In this document: positions 16,957-25,567 of the stretch, piece by piece | Layout: the number at the start of each line of letters is the position of its first letter | Position numbering within the stretch: the stretch's first letter is position 1 | NCBI GenBank assembly: GCA_030650415.1 | Contig: JAUSEG010000011.1 | Location: 65,687 to 109,733, forward strand | DNA from: a bacterium | GTDB lineage: Bacteria > Patescibacteriota > Patescibacteriia > Patescibacteriales > GWC2-42-12 | Reading direction: 5' to 3' | DNA length: 44,047 bases | The notes under the pieces: model-generated | What the model was told of the DNA's origin: nothing | What the model saw: the letters and a program-made list of their open reading frames with translations, nothing else | The model's database searches: none | Translations under genes and position numbers: made by a program

Positions 16957-18155
16957 ATTTCTTGCTTTAGGTTTATGGCCTTTTCCATTCTTCGATTTAA
17001 TTCCGCGATATTTTCTTTATAATTCATTTCGTCTTCGTTCAAGCGCTCATAGCATTGGCGTGACAACTCGGCTCTCAATTCGTAATCGCCCGCCAGCTGT
17101 TCAATTTTATTCGCCAAATCATTTAGGTCTCGGCGCTTAAAATAAAGGGCGCTATTTTTAGCCTGCCACTCTAATCCGCCGCCGCCGGGCAGGATCGATG
17201 GTACGCCAAAAGCCATGGCATAATATAAAGAAATTGAAGTACCGGCCAGCCACCAGTCGGCCTGAATAAAAATATCCGCCTCACTATAGTATCGATAGAG
17301 CTGCTCTTTTGTGACCCAGCCTGGGATGGTCACATATTTCTGCAATCCCAAATCTTCCACCATCTTTCTAACCTGTTTTTCTTCAGGTCCAGAACCCCCC
17401 AAAATTAATCGGAAGTTTTCCTTATTTTTAATTTTTGAAAAACCAGCCAATAAAATATCAAAACCCTTGCCGGGAGACATACGGCTGGAAAAAAATAAAT
17501 TAATCGAACCGGTCTTTTTATTCCTTAACCGATAGGAATTTGGTGTAATTTTATTTTCCTCCATTATCTTTTTAATATCTACTGGATCTCCCAAGACTAG
17601 ACATTTATGGTTGTTGCGAATACCAAATTCTTTATACATGGCCATTAGAGCCGGGCTGACAAAAGCAAAATAATCAAGGCTATTAGCTAATCGCATGCCA
17701 ACGTATTTTTCCAGCCACCATCTAATCTTTCCTTTGGCCAAATTAAAAAAATTCTGTTTTGGCTGTTTAAAGAGGCTGGAAACGCACTGTGGCCAACAAA
17801 TTAAAAATTGATTAAAAAAGCCTACCACGGGCACTCTCCCGCCCATTTTTCGATAAAACCCAGCACCATACATAAACAGGTGGGCGTCAATTATAAAAAT
17901 ATCGGCCCGAGAAGAATACTTTTTCAAAATTTTTAATACTCCCATTTGAACGCTTAATAATCTATAGGATTTAATCATCTCCTCGTGAACCTTATAAGGC
18001 AAGGGGTCAGTTATTTTATTTTTTGAAGAAAAAGCCGTCACCACCGTAACCTCATTTCCTAAATTAATTAAAGTTTTAATAATCAGATCTATCTCTTCTA
18101 TCGAACCGCCGGCGGTCAAAAAATTTAGTTTAGAAGTAACAAAAAAAATCTTCAT
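16953..18155 (-). CDS. GT4-type (GT-B fold) glycosyltransferase, locus A copy
   Basis: The 400-residue protein has an N-terminal Rossmann domain starting KIFFVTSKLNFLTAGGSIEE. The GT4 C-terminal domain has FSSRMSPGKGFDILL, LILGGSGPEEKQV, VTIPGWVTKEQL and the donor-binding loop SISLYYAMAFGVPSILPGGGGLEW. The usual E-x7-E motif region is replaced by ISLYYAMAFGVPS, a variation shared with the locus B paralogue (39181-40374). Start ATG at 18155. It converges on the epimerase with a 4-bp overlap of stop codons (CTAA, 16953-16956) and lies 8 bp after the acetyltransferase. Confidence 0.87.
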   Translation of the reverse strand: MKIFFVTSKLNFLTAGGSIEEIDLIIKTLINLGNEVTVVTAFSSKNKITDPLPYKVHEEMIKSYRLLSVQMGVLKILKKYSSRADIFIIDAHLFMYGAGFYRKMGGRVPVVGFFNQFLICWPQCVSSLFKQPKQNFFNLAKGKIRWWLEKYVGMRLANSLDYFAFVSPALMAMYKEFGIRNNHKCLVLGDPVDIKKIMEENKITPNSYRLRNKKTGSINLFFSSRMSPGKGFDILLAGFSKIKNKENFRLILGGSGPEEKQVRKMVEDLGLQKYVTIPGWVTKEQLYRYYSEADIFIQADWWLAGTSISLYYAMAFGVPSILPGGGGLEWQAKNSALYFKRRDLNDLANKIEQLAGDYELRAELSRQCYERLNEDEMNYKENIAELNRRMEKAINLKQEI

Positions 18156-18163
18156 GAAATTAT

Positions 18164-18757
18164 TTAATTAAAGTAGCCTAATTTTTTCGCGTATTCAAGC
18201 ATCTTCCCCTTTTTTCTTATTTTGACAGGGCGCGCCGGAATGCCAATATAAATTGTCCAAGGTTCTGTATCTTCTGTCACCAGAGAACAGGCTCCGACCA
18301 CCGACCCCTCGCCTAAAGTAACTCCTGGCAAAATAACGGCGTTGGCGCAGACATTGGCGAATCGCTCAAAAATCACTGGTTTAATTATAACTTTAGTATA
18401 TCTAGGCGGTATACCCGGCGCAGTAATCAGACTGTCTCCTAAAAATTCATCGGAGGCGCATAAAATTTTACCGCCCAAAGCGATATTTGTGAAATGCCCC
18501 ATTTTTATTAATCCTTTCTGGCCGCCAATGATATGAACGCCCGGACCAATATGAATATAGTCGCCGATCTCGGCTTGCGTGGTCAAATAAAAACCACTGT
18601 CAATCGCGACATGATTACCGACAGAAACCATGGCCGGTCGCCTAATTTCGACTTGCGCGCTTATAAAAACATCTTCACCTGCTGATTTAAGCCAAGATTT
18701 ATCGTATTGCGGTGAGTTTAATTTATTAGTTGTTGAACTCATAATATTATTTGACAT
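18164..18757 (-). CDS. left-handed beta-helix (hexapeptide repeat) sugar acyltransferase
   Basis: The 197-residue protein has imperfect hexapeptide turns across about residues 40-185 (VGNHVAIDSG, IGDYIHIGPGVHIIGG, VCANAVILPGVTLGEGSVVGACSLV). A YIGIPARPVKIRKK end is typical of WcaF/NeuD-like O- or N-acetyltransferases that use acetyl-CoA. ATGs at 18757 and 18742 are possible; the first overlaps the -35 of the opposite promoter. It is cotranscribed with GT4 on the minus strand, so it may decorate the residue that GT4 transfers. Confidence 0.82.
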   Translation of the reverse strand: MSNNIMSSTTNKLNSPQYDKSWLKSAGEDVFISAQVEIRRPAMVSVGNHVAIDSGFYLTTQAEIGDYIHIGPGVHIIGGQKGLIKMGHFTNIALGGKILCASDEFLGDSLITAPGIPPRYTKVIIKPVIFERFANVCANAVILPGVTLGEGSVVGACSLVTEDTEPWTIYIGIPARPVKIRKKGKMLEYAKKLGYFN

Positions 18758-18778
18758 TGGCCATTATTAATATATAAT
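18751..18778 (+). promoter_or_regulatory. consensus promoter for the C-methyltransferase gene
   Basis: TTGACA (18751-18756) and TATAAT (18773-18778) are both perfect hexamers with a 16-nt spacer. The expected start site near 18785 leaves about 50 nt of leader before the ATG at 18837. The -35 covers the first codon of the opposite gene. Confidence 0.7.
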
Positions 18779-18779
18779 A

Positions 18780-18808
18780 ATACTATATTAATAAAAAAAT
18801 TGAGTCAA
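18780..18808 (-). promoter_or_regulatory. possible promoter for the acetyltransferase-GT4 pair
   Basis: On the minus strand TTGACT (18808-18803), 17 nt and TAGTAT (18785-18780) resemble a sigma70 promoter with a weak -10. The start site would be near 18773, inside the -10 box of the plus-strand promoter, so the two would compete. Confidence 0.45.
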
Positions 18809-18836
18809 CTATAACGATTAAAAATAAATAACTTAT

Positions 18837-20090
18837 ATGATCAAAAAAATTCCCGTCGGCCATGTCGATCAATGCCAAATTTGTTCAGAAAAAAATTTGG
18901 AAACAATCCTATCTTTTGGTCATCAACCGATAGTACAGAATTACTTGACCGCTGAACAGCTTAATCAGCCGGAAATTACTTATCCGCTTAATTTTTGCTA
19001 CTGCTCTAATTGCGGGCTAGCGCAACTTGACTATATTATTGATCAAAAATTAGTCTTTCCTCTAAATTACCCTTACCGCACCGGATTGACTAATATGCTA
19101 ATTAAAAATTTTCGCTCACTGGCTGACACTTTAGAAAAAAAATATCTTTTAACCACCGATGACCTAATTATTGATATCGGCTCAAATGACGGCTCTTTGC
19201 TTAAACCCTTGAAAGACAAGGGCATGAAAGTACTGGGTATAGAGCCGACTAATGCGGCTGAAGACGCCAACAATCAAGGCATCAGAACAATTCAGGGATA
19301 TTTCAACGAAAAAATCGCTAATCAAGCGGTAAAAAAATATGGCAAAGCAAAAATAATCACCATGACCAACGCTTTCGCCCATATCAATAATCTTTTTGAA
19401 ATTTTAAAAGGTATAGAGATAATGCTCGATGATGATGGAATTTTTGTTTCGGAATCGCAGTATTTATTAGACATGATGCAAGGTCTGGAGCTTGATACAA
19501 TTTATCATGAACATCTTAGATTTTATTCTTTAAAACCATTGATCAGGCTTTTTTCTCTTACCGGCTTTAGCTTAATAGATGCTGAAACTATTCCCGCTGC
19601 CGGCGGTTCCATTAGAGTTTATGCAAAGAAGGGCCAACATCTCGCCGGTAATAATTTAAAAAAAATGATTAAGGCCGAAGAAGCTATAGGGCTATATGAT
19701 ATTAAAAAATTAAAAAAATATGGGCATCGAATGATCGAGGCCAAAAAAGAGCTAATGGCCCTATTAATAAATTGTCAGCGGCAGGGAGCTCGCATTGCCG
19801 CTATCGGCAGTCCGGCTCGCTCCAATACCTTGCTGGGTTTTACTCATATTGATAACCATTTAATTGATTATGCTGGCGAAAAATCAGGTTCACCCAAAAT
19901 CGGCCTGTTTACTCCCGGGACCCATATTCCCGTGGTCGATGAAAAAAAACTTTTTGTTGACCAGCCGGACTACGCGCTAGTGCTTTCATGGCATCTAGGC
20001 AAAGAATTAATGCAGCTAATGAGAAAGCTCGGCTTCAAAGGCAAATTCATTATGCCGCTGCCTCAACCCAGAGTAGTCGAAGAAATTTAG
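18837..20090 (+). CDS. sugar C-methyltransferase (TylC3/NovU type), locus A copy
   Basis: The 417 residues have the three-part layout of NDP-sugar C-methyltransferases. A zinc-binding N-terminus (Cys13, Cys16, Cys56, Cys59) is followed by a SAM domain with motif I IIDIGSNDGSLLKPL, and then the C-terminal C-methyltransferase domain. The YHEHLRFYSL block contains the Glu-His pair that is catalytic in the family, and AAGGSIRVYAKKG follows. These enzymes make branched sugars by methylating C3 of a 4-keto sugar. Start ATG at 18837, about 50 nt after a consensus promoter. It converges on the aminotransferase with a TTAG stop overlap (20087-20090). The paralogue is at 40441-41685. Confidence 0.9.
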   Translation: MIKKIPVGHVDQCQICSEKNLETILSFGHQPIVQNYLTAEQLNQPEITYPLNFCYCSNCGLAQLDYIIDQKLVFPLNYPYRTGLTNMLIKNFRSLADTLEKKYLLTTDDLIIDIGSNDGSLLKPLKDKGMKVLGIEPTNAAEDANNQGIRTIQGYFNEKIANQAVKKYGKAKIITMTNAFAHINNLFEILKGIEIMLDDDGIFVSESQYLLDMMQGLELDTIYHEHLRFYSLKPLIRLFSLTGFSLIDAETIPAAGGSIRVYAKKGQHLAGNNLKKMIKAEEAIGLYDIKKLKKYGHRMIEAKKELMALLINCQRQGARIAAIGSPARSNTLLGFTHIDNHLIDYAGEKSGSPKIGLFTPGTHIPVVDEKKLFVDQPDYALVLSWHLGKELMQLMRKLGFKGKFIMPLPQPRVVEEI

Positions 20091-21181
20091 ATGGTATAAA
20101 ATTCTTTTATAGTATTGACGACATACATTACCTCGTCATCTGACAGATCAAAACAGGAGGGCAGCCATAGGGCTTTGGGGCTTAATTTTGTGCTATTCGC
20201 AAAATTATCGTCTTTAAGCTTATAGGGCAACTGGGTATGCAAGGGAAACCAATATTTTCTGCAATTTATATCGCGATTTTTTAAATAAGCTTCTAGCTCA
20301 TCGCGCCTGTCAATGACCGCGTCAGTCCATTGTGGTATTTCCTCTTCTTTAAATTCAAATAATTTTAGTCCCTCAATGTTTTTAAGGTTATCAAAGTATA
20401 ATCTATTTATTTTTTTCATTCTCTCGGTTCTTTCGGACAAATAATTCAATTGACCTAAGCCGACAGCGGCTTGCAGATTGGTAAATTTAAAATTATAACC
20501 AATGGAATTATGAAAATCATCGCCACCCGTGCCGGTTTTCGGCCTGCCTTGATCTTTTAATTCTCTTAATCTTACGGCTAACTTATCGTTGTCGGTCGCT
20601 ATAAATCCGCCTTGTCCGGTGGTGATGGTTTTGTTCGGTGATAAAGAAAAGCAACCCGTGTCACCAAGGGTACCAAGATATTTATCATCTTGTTTCGAAA
20701 AAAGCGCCTCAGCAGCATCTTCAACTACAAAAATATTATTTTCTTTGGCTATTTTTAAAATTGCCCCCATGTCGGCTCCTCTGCCAGTAACATGAACTGG
20801 CACTATGGCTTTTGTTTTTTTCGTAATTGCTCTCTTAATAGCGGCAACGTCAATATTCGAAGTTTTTTGGTCGATATCAACCAGAATTACTTTTGCGCCG
20901 CACATCTCAGCGGCGTTCGCGGTGGCTATGAAAGTTATATCCGGGACTATTACTTCATCGCCGCAACCAACGCCCAAGCTTTTTAAAGACAAAGAAAGCG
21001 CTACTGTACCGCTGGTTACGGCTATCACCTGCCTAACTTTTAATAAACTGGCGATTTTAGTTTCAAATTGTCTAGTTATATCGCCATCATTTAAATAATT
21101 ACTGGCCAAAACATCTTTAACTAAACGGAACTCTTCTTCTCCAATCCTCGGCGACCACCATTTTATTATTTTCTTTTTCAT
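20087..21181 (-). CDS. DegT/DnrJ/EryC1 PLP sugar aminotransferase (perosamine-synthase-like)
   Basis: The 364-residue protein has the sugar aminotransferase layout: TSGTVALSLSLKSLGVG, DEVIVPDITFIATANA, the PLP-ring aspartate in FVVEDAAEA (Asp155) and the PLP lysine Lys184 in SLSPNKTITTGQGG. The NKTITTG pattern resembles perosamine synthases and related 4-aminotransferases, which convert a 4-keto-6-deoxy NDP-sugar to the 4-amino sugar. Start ATG at 21181. It follows the GT-C-like gene by 10 bp and converges on the C-methyltransferase. The product may be the amino sugar later acylated by one of the hexapeptide transferases. Confidence 0.9.
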   Translation of the reverse strand: MKKKIIKWWSPRIGEEEFRLVKDVLASNYLNDGDITRQFETKIASLLKVRQVIAVTSGTVALSLSLKSLGVGCGDEVIVPDITFIATANAAEMCGAKVILVDIDQKTSNIDVAAIKRAITKKTKAIVPVHVTGRGADMGAILKIAKENNIFVVEDAAEALFSKQDDKYLGTLGDTGCFSLSPNKTITTGQGGFIATDNDKLAVRLRELKDQGRPKTGTGGDDFHNSIGYNFKFTNLQAAVGLGQLNYLSERTERMKKINRLYFDNLKNIEGLKLFEFKEEEIPQWTDAVIDRRDELEAYLKNRDINCRKYWFPLHTQLPYKLKDDNFANSTKLSPKALWLPSCFDLSDDEVMYVVNTIKEFYTI

Positions 21182-21191
21182 ATAAACAAAA

Positions 21192-23033
21192 TTAATTTAC
21201 GGAATAAATAAATACTTTGCCATCATTAAATTGCTCAACTAACTTTAATCCCTGAAGCTGATTTTTTATATTATCTTTTAAAGGTCCTGAAGATAAAATA
21301 TAATCTAATTGATACTTTTTCAATAGTTGGGAAAAATCTTGTTTAACAAATTGCCGATAATCTTCGGGCAATTTTTCTAATCTTTTCGGCAGCTCGTTAT
21401 CGGTAAAATCAGGAAATTGTTTTAAATTATATTGACCGCTCCAATTAGAAAACAAATAACTGACCGCTTCGCCTTTATTATTCTTTAAATATTCTTCTAT
21501 ATTGTCGGCCGATACGCCTTTAAGGCGCAAAAGAACCAAATAATTAAAGAAGTCGCGATCAATTACTATTAGATTATAGGCCCAGTTTGAAGCATAAATA
21601 TTCGAATGAGTGAAAGCCGGGATGTAACCGTTTAAAATATCAATCTTGCTTTGATCATCAACCGCAACCAAAACCACACTATCTTTTTTCTGCTGATTGA
21701 GCCAATTAAAAACCGGTTTATACGCCTGCAAAGCTAAATTATAGTTATCCATTTGGCGGTATGTTCCGGCCTGAATAGCTATACCGAATATCACTGAAGA
21801 ACTAAAAATAATGGCGGAAATTAGAAGCCATAAATATTGGCTTTTTCCTTTAATAACATTATAGAGCAAAGTCATTGCGACAACCATGGCTAAAGGGATA
21901 GTGTATTGAACAAAATGAAACGGCCAAATAGTCATGCCGGTAACCACTTGCTCAGTAAACACCCAGAAGCTTCCCAGAAGCAAGGCTAAACAAAACAAAT
22001 TCCAATCTCGAACATTAGATAAATTAAATCGCCTAAAAAATTTCTGCCGGTCTTTAAAAAATAATTTTAATTTATTAATCAACCAAGGCGCGAACAATAT
22101 TAAGTAAAACAATAAAACGGCTAAAATCAATCGGTTGAATAAAGGGTAATGAGTGTTAAATAGCCCATTTTTTAAAACCGCTTCCTTATAAGACGGACTT
22201 TGGCTCGCAATAAAAGACATATACCAATAAGGCAATGATATTGTCAAAGCCCAAAATATCACCCAGAAAAAACTTTTTACTATTTCGAATTCTTTTTTTA
22301 TCAGATACATTAAAATCAAAACAGCTAAAACTGAAACCGCCACCCCCCAGCTAAAAAAATAACTAGCAATCATCAAAGCTAAAAACAGAGCTGAAAAAAA
22401 TATCATGATTTTTTTATACGCCGACTTCTTGATAATCAACCAAATACAGATTAAAAAAGAAAATAAAAAAATCGCTCCCAATATGGGATTAACCAACCTT
22501 GCCCAAATTAAAAATTTTCCGCCAATGGGAGATTGACCGGTTAAATAAAGCCATAGATTATGGTAATCTACCAAATCATAACCAAGTGTCACTAATACCG
22601 CCCCGGCAATTGCATTGAACTTATTGGAAATAAAATTCGAATTGATTGTTAATCTATAGATTAAATAATACACTAATAAAAAAAGTATAAATGGCAAAAT
22701 AAATCTGCTAGCTACTATAATATCTACCAGAGGAATACCAAGCAACAAGCTGGGGATCGCATAAAACATCTCCGCTGTCGGTGGCGTTAACGACATTTGA
22801 TCTTTATATTCATAAAAACCTACCGAACTTATTAAGGGATGGCCGTCTATAATTTCTTGTACCCTGGCTATATAAAAATCTTCGTTGGCCGTGGCCAACA
22901 TGGGAATTCCTTGATATTTATCACCTAAAGAAATTCTAAAAACAAAATAAGGGGTTATATAAATAATTCCTATTAAGGTGGCAAAGATGATGGCTATTTT
23001 GTGCTTTTTAATTATAGTAAATAATTTTGACAT
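21192..23033 (-). CDS. multi-pass membrane protein, GT-C-like glycosyltransferase candidate
   Basis: The 613-residue protein has a first membrane segment at about 13-32 and roughly ten more up to about residue 430, then a soluble C-terminal domain of about 180 residues. In the first outside loop, ANEDFYIARVQEII has an acidic pair where GT-C enzymes bind the lipid-phosphate sugar; this placement is inference. A TTG at 23051 would overlap the upstream stop, so ATG at 23033 is used. It lies 10 bp after the FkbM gene. It could instead be a polymerase or ligase for the glycan; I do not recognise a named family. Confidence 0.72.
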   Translation of the reverse strand: MSKLFTIIKKHKIAIIFATLIGIIYITPYFVFRISLGDKYQGIPMLATANEDFYIARVQEIIDGHPLISSVGFYEYKDQMSLTPPTAEMFYAIPSLLLGIPLVDIIVASRFILPFILFLLVYYLIYRLTINSNFISNKFNAIAGAVLVTLGYDLVDYHNLWLYLTGQSPIGGKFLIWARLVNPILGAIFLFSFLICIWLIIKKSAYKKIMIFFSALFLALMIASYFFSWGVAVSVLAVLILMYLIKKEFEIVKSFFWVIFWALTISLPYWYMSFIASQSPSYKEAVLKNGLFNTHYPLFNRLILAVLLFYLILFAPWLINKLKLFFKDRQKFFRRFNLSNVRDWNLFCLALLLGSFWVFTEQVVTGMTIWPFHFVQYTIPLAMVVAMTLLYNVIKGKSQYLWLLISAIIFSSSVIFGIAIQAGTYRQMDNYNLALQAYKPVFNWLNQQKKDSVVLVAVDDQSKIDILNGYIPAFTHSNIYASNWAYNLIVIDRDFFNYLVLLRLKGVSADNIEEYLKNNKGEAVSYLFSNWSGQYNLKQFPDFTDNELPKRLEKLPEDYRQFVKQDFSQLLKKYQLDYILSSGPLKDNIKNQLQGLKLVEQFNDGKVFIYSVN

Positions 23034-23043
23034 ATATAATAGA

Positions 23044-23943
23044 TTATTCAATCAGTTTTAAAAAAATTCCTTTTGCGCAATATAAATTTACAAATTGATT
23101 ATAAGCGCTTCCATTTGGATGAAATTTTGGGATAAATACTTCATAACTTTCTTTATTTATAGGCGTTATCAAAGAAAGTTTATTATTTGCTATTGCATAA
23201 ATACTAAAATTATTATTTTTGAATTGTTGCAAAACCGTAAGAGGATCTTTGCCCGCGGCTTTTATCCAGGCCGGTGCAAACTCTGTAACAATGGCCAAAT
23301 TTTTATTAATTTGCATGGTTTGTGCCATACCTGTTAAGGCCGCCGCCTCCCCGCCTTCAATATCAATTTTAATCACCTCGACGTTTGTTATGTTTTCTTG
23401 CGTTAAAACTGTATCAAGGGTGTTTGCTTGCACCGATATTTTTTGCATTTTAAAATTAAGCGGAGCGTTAGCTAGCGTGGTATGACAACCGGCTTTTTCC
23501 AGACAATGATAAAAATCAATAATACCGGCGTGGTCGCTTAATGCAAGTTGAAATATTTTAACATTCTCAAGATGCTGAGTATTTTTTTTTAACAAAAGAA
23601 AATTTTCCGGATCGGCTTCAAACGCCAAAACCATACCGCCGGAACCGACCATTTTTGAAAAAATTCTTGTATAATAACCGATATGCGCGCCAATATCCAC
23701 AACTATCATATCTTCTTTTATAATTTTTTTAAACACGGCGACCGTCTCCTTTTCATAGAGCTCCCAAAGCATATCAAGTTTCCATCGCCTTATATAATTA
23801 TTTGGAAAAGAATAACCTCGCAATCGACTGTAACAATCAGTTAGAGCATCAAGTACAAAATAAATTTTTTTATCAAGCCATGGCGAATTTATTGAATGGC
23901 GATATAATTTACGAAGATATGATACCAATGAAAATTTCAGCAT
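23044..23943 (-). CDS. FkbM-family methyltransferase
   Basis: The 299-residue protein has FkbM motifs: MIVVDIGAHIGYYTRIF (SAM motif I), LAFEADPENFLLLKKN, FQLALSDHAG and VIKIDIEGGEAAALTGM. The family O-methylates sugars, polyketides and similar small molecules. Start ATG at 23943, only 2 bp after the aminotransferase stop, so the two are coupled. Its substrate is presumably a hydroxyl of the same glycan. Confidence 0.87.
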   Translation of the reverse strand: MLKFSLVSYLRKLYRHSINSPWLDKKIYFVLDALTDCYSRLRGYSFPNNYIRRWKLDMLWELYEKETVAVFKKIIKEDMIVVDIGAHIGYYTRIFSKMVGSGGMVLAFEADPENFLLLKKNTQHLENVKIFQLALSDHAGIIDFYHCLEKAGCHTTLANAPLNFKMQKISVQANTLDTVLTQENITNVEVIKIDIEGGEAAALTGMAQTMQINKNLAIVTEFAPAWIKAAGKDPLTVLQQFKNNNFSIYAIANNKLSLITPINKESYEVFIPKFHPNGSAYNQFVNLYCAKGIFLKLIE

Positions 23944-23945
23944 AA

Positions 23946-25058
23946 TTATTTAAATAGATTTATTTTATCTATAATATATATTAATTCACGCCGGGTTAAT
24001 TCCGGGAAAATTGGTAATGAAAGAATCTGCTTGGCGAATTTTTCCGTTTGCGGCAGACTGGCTGGTTTATAGCTTAAAAATTTATATGCTGGCTGAAAAT
24101 GAATCGGGTAAGGATAATGAATGCCATAACCTATTTTACAGGCTTTTAAATATTTTTCAAGTCGACTTCTATATTCAGTTCTAACGACAAAAAGATGCCA
24201 GCTCGAAGAAAGGCCATGAAAAACTTTCGGTAAAATAATTTTCGAATTTTTTATATTTTTTATATAATATTCTGCGACGGCTTTTCTTTCCTGATTCCAT
24301 TGTTTAAGATATTTAATTTTAACATTCAAAATTGCGGCATGCACTTCGTCCAAACGACTATTGTAGCCTTCTATTTCGGAAGTGTAGCCCTGCTTCATAC
24401 CGTACATTCTTAAACTGCGGCAAACATCGGCAATTTTTTTATTGTCGGTTAAAATCATACCTCCGTCTCCGTAAGTTCCCAAATTTTTAGTCGGATAAAA
24501 ACTAAAACACGCCATGTCGCCAAAAGTACCGACTCTGCGACCGTTTATTTCAGCGCCATGCGCCTGACAACAATCTTCAATAATTTTTAATTTATATTTT
24601 TTGGCGATTTTAAGAATTGGATCCATATCAGCAGATTGACCGAAAATATGGACTACTAAAATCGCTTTTAGTTTTTCCTGCCTGCCGGCAGGCAGGTTGG
24701 TAATCTTCTCCTCGATTTTTTTCGGATCCATATTATAAGTCACCGGATCAATGTCAACAAAAACCGGCTTAGCGCCGACATATAAAATAGAGTTCGCCGA
24801 TGCCACAAAAGAAAATGGGGATGTGATTACTTCATCTCCATTTTTTATTCCAGCCGCAATCATTGCTAAATGCAATCCCGCAGTTCCGCTAGAAACAGCG
24901 CAGGCATATTTAACACCGATAAATTCAGCGAATTTTTTTTCAAATTTTTCAACCTTTGATCCCATACTTAAAACACCGGATCTTATGACCTCAAAAACAT
25001 ATTTTTCTTCGTTCCCTACCAGATATGGCCTGGCAATCGGATATTTTTTATTCATCAT
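23946..25058 (-). CDS. DegT/DnrJ/EryC1 PLP sugar aminotransferase with in-frame palindrome insert
   Basis: The 370-residue protein has AVSSGTAGLHLAMIAAG, TSPFSFVASANSILY, IIEDCCQAHGAE and the PLP lysine Lys191 in FSFYPTKNLGTYGDGG, so it should be an active aminotransferase. Residues about 121-127 (NLPAGRQ) are an extra loop encoded by a 20-bp GC-rich palindrome at a site where the family normally has a short lysine-rich turn. Start ATG at 25058; a second ATG follows directly. It lies 15 bp after a hexapeptide acyltransferase and near neuC/neuB, an arrangement like the LegC-LegH pair of legionaminic acid synthesis, though the matching 4,6-dehydratase is not adjacent. Confidence 0.88.
   Translation of the reverse strand: MMNKKYPIARPYLVGNEEKYVFEVIRSGVLSMGSKVEKFEKKFAEFIGVKYACAVSSGTAGLHLAMIAAGIKNGDEVITSPFSFVASANSILYVGAKPVFVDIDPVTYNMDPKKIEEKITNLPAGRQEKLKAILVVHIFGQSADMDPILKIAKKYKLKIIEDCCQAHGAEINGRRVGTFGDMACFSFYPTKNLGTYGDGGMILTDNKKIADVCRSLRMYGMKQGYTSEIEGYNSRLDEVHAAILNVKIKYLKQWNQERKAVAEYYIKNIKNSKIILPKVFHGLSSSWHLFVVRTEYRSRLEKYLKACKIGYGIHYPYPIHFQPAYKFLSYKPASLPQTEKFAKQILSLPIFPELTRRELIYIIDKINLFK
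24677..24696. repeat. perfect 20-bp GC-rich palindrome inside a coding region
   Basis: Arms CCTGCCTGCC and GGCAGGCAGG meet without a loop in otherwise AT-rich DNA. On the minus strand it encodes LPAGRQ, which extends a surface loop of the aminotransferase without a frameshift. It looks like a small inserted repeat element. Confidence 0.8.
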
Positions 25059-25073
25059 TTAAAAAGGCAAATC

Positions 25074-25514
25074 TTAATGATCTGCCGGAATTTTTGCCTT
25101 TCTTTTTTTATATAACTTATCTACTGAGCAAATAAATTTAGCGGGAACACCCACAAAAACTGAATTGGCTGGCACATCTTTATTCACAAAGCTATGAGCT
25201 CCGATTATGGCATTCTCTCCGATTTTAATACCAGGCATTATTGAGCTGTGGGTGCCTATGCGACAATTATCACCAAGCACTACCTTGCCGGATTTGTCAT
25301 CAATTGTGGAATAAGAATAAACTGAGCAATGCGATCCGATCTGAACATTATCCCCGATTTCGACACCGTACTTAGCGACGATCAGCGTATATGCCCCAAT
25401 ATCGGTATTTTTGCCCAATTTTAAGCCATCAGGATAAAGGACTAACCAATTCCACTTAGTAGGCTTTCCATGCTTAATTTCAGGCGCTACCCACTTTGAA
25501 AATCTCTTTGCCAT
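25074..25514 (-). CDS. short hexapeptide-repeat (left-handed beta-helix) acyltransferase
   Basis: The 146-residue protein is nearly all hexapeptide turns (LKLGKNTDIGAYT, VEIGDNVQIGSHCSVYS, VVLGDNCRIGTHSSIMPGIKIGENAIIGAHSFVNKDV). It ends in SVFVGVPAKFI, as in sugar O/N-acetyltransferases of the NeuD/LegH/WbbJ group. It lacks the N-terminal nucleotide-sugar-binding domain found in PglD/NeuD. Start ATG at 25514. Position between neuC and an aminotransferase suggests it acetylates the amino group that the aminotransferase installs. Confidence 0.83.
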   Translation of the reverse strand: MAKRFSKWVAPEIKHGKPTKWNWLVLYPDGLKLGKNTDIGAYTLIVAKYGVEIGDNVQIGSHCSVYSYSTIDDKSGKVVLGDNCRIGTHSSIMPGIKIGENAIIGAHSFVNKDVPANSVFVGVPAKFICSVDKLYKKRKAKIPADH

Positions 25515-25567
25515 ATTTTATCAGCTGTTTAATACTTTCAACAGATTAAATCTATTATACCAAAAAA

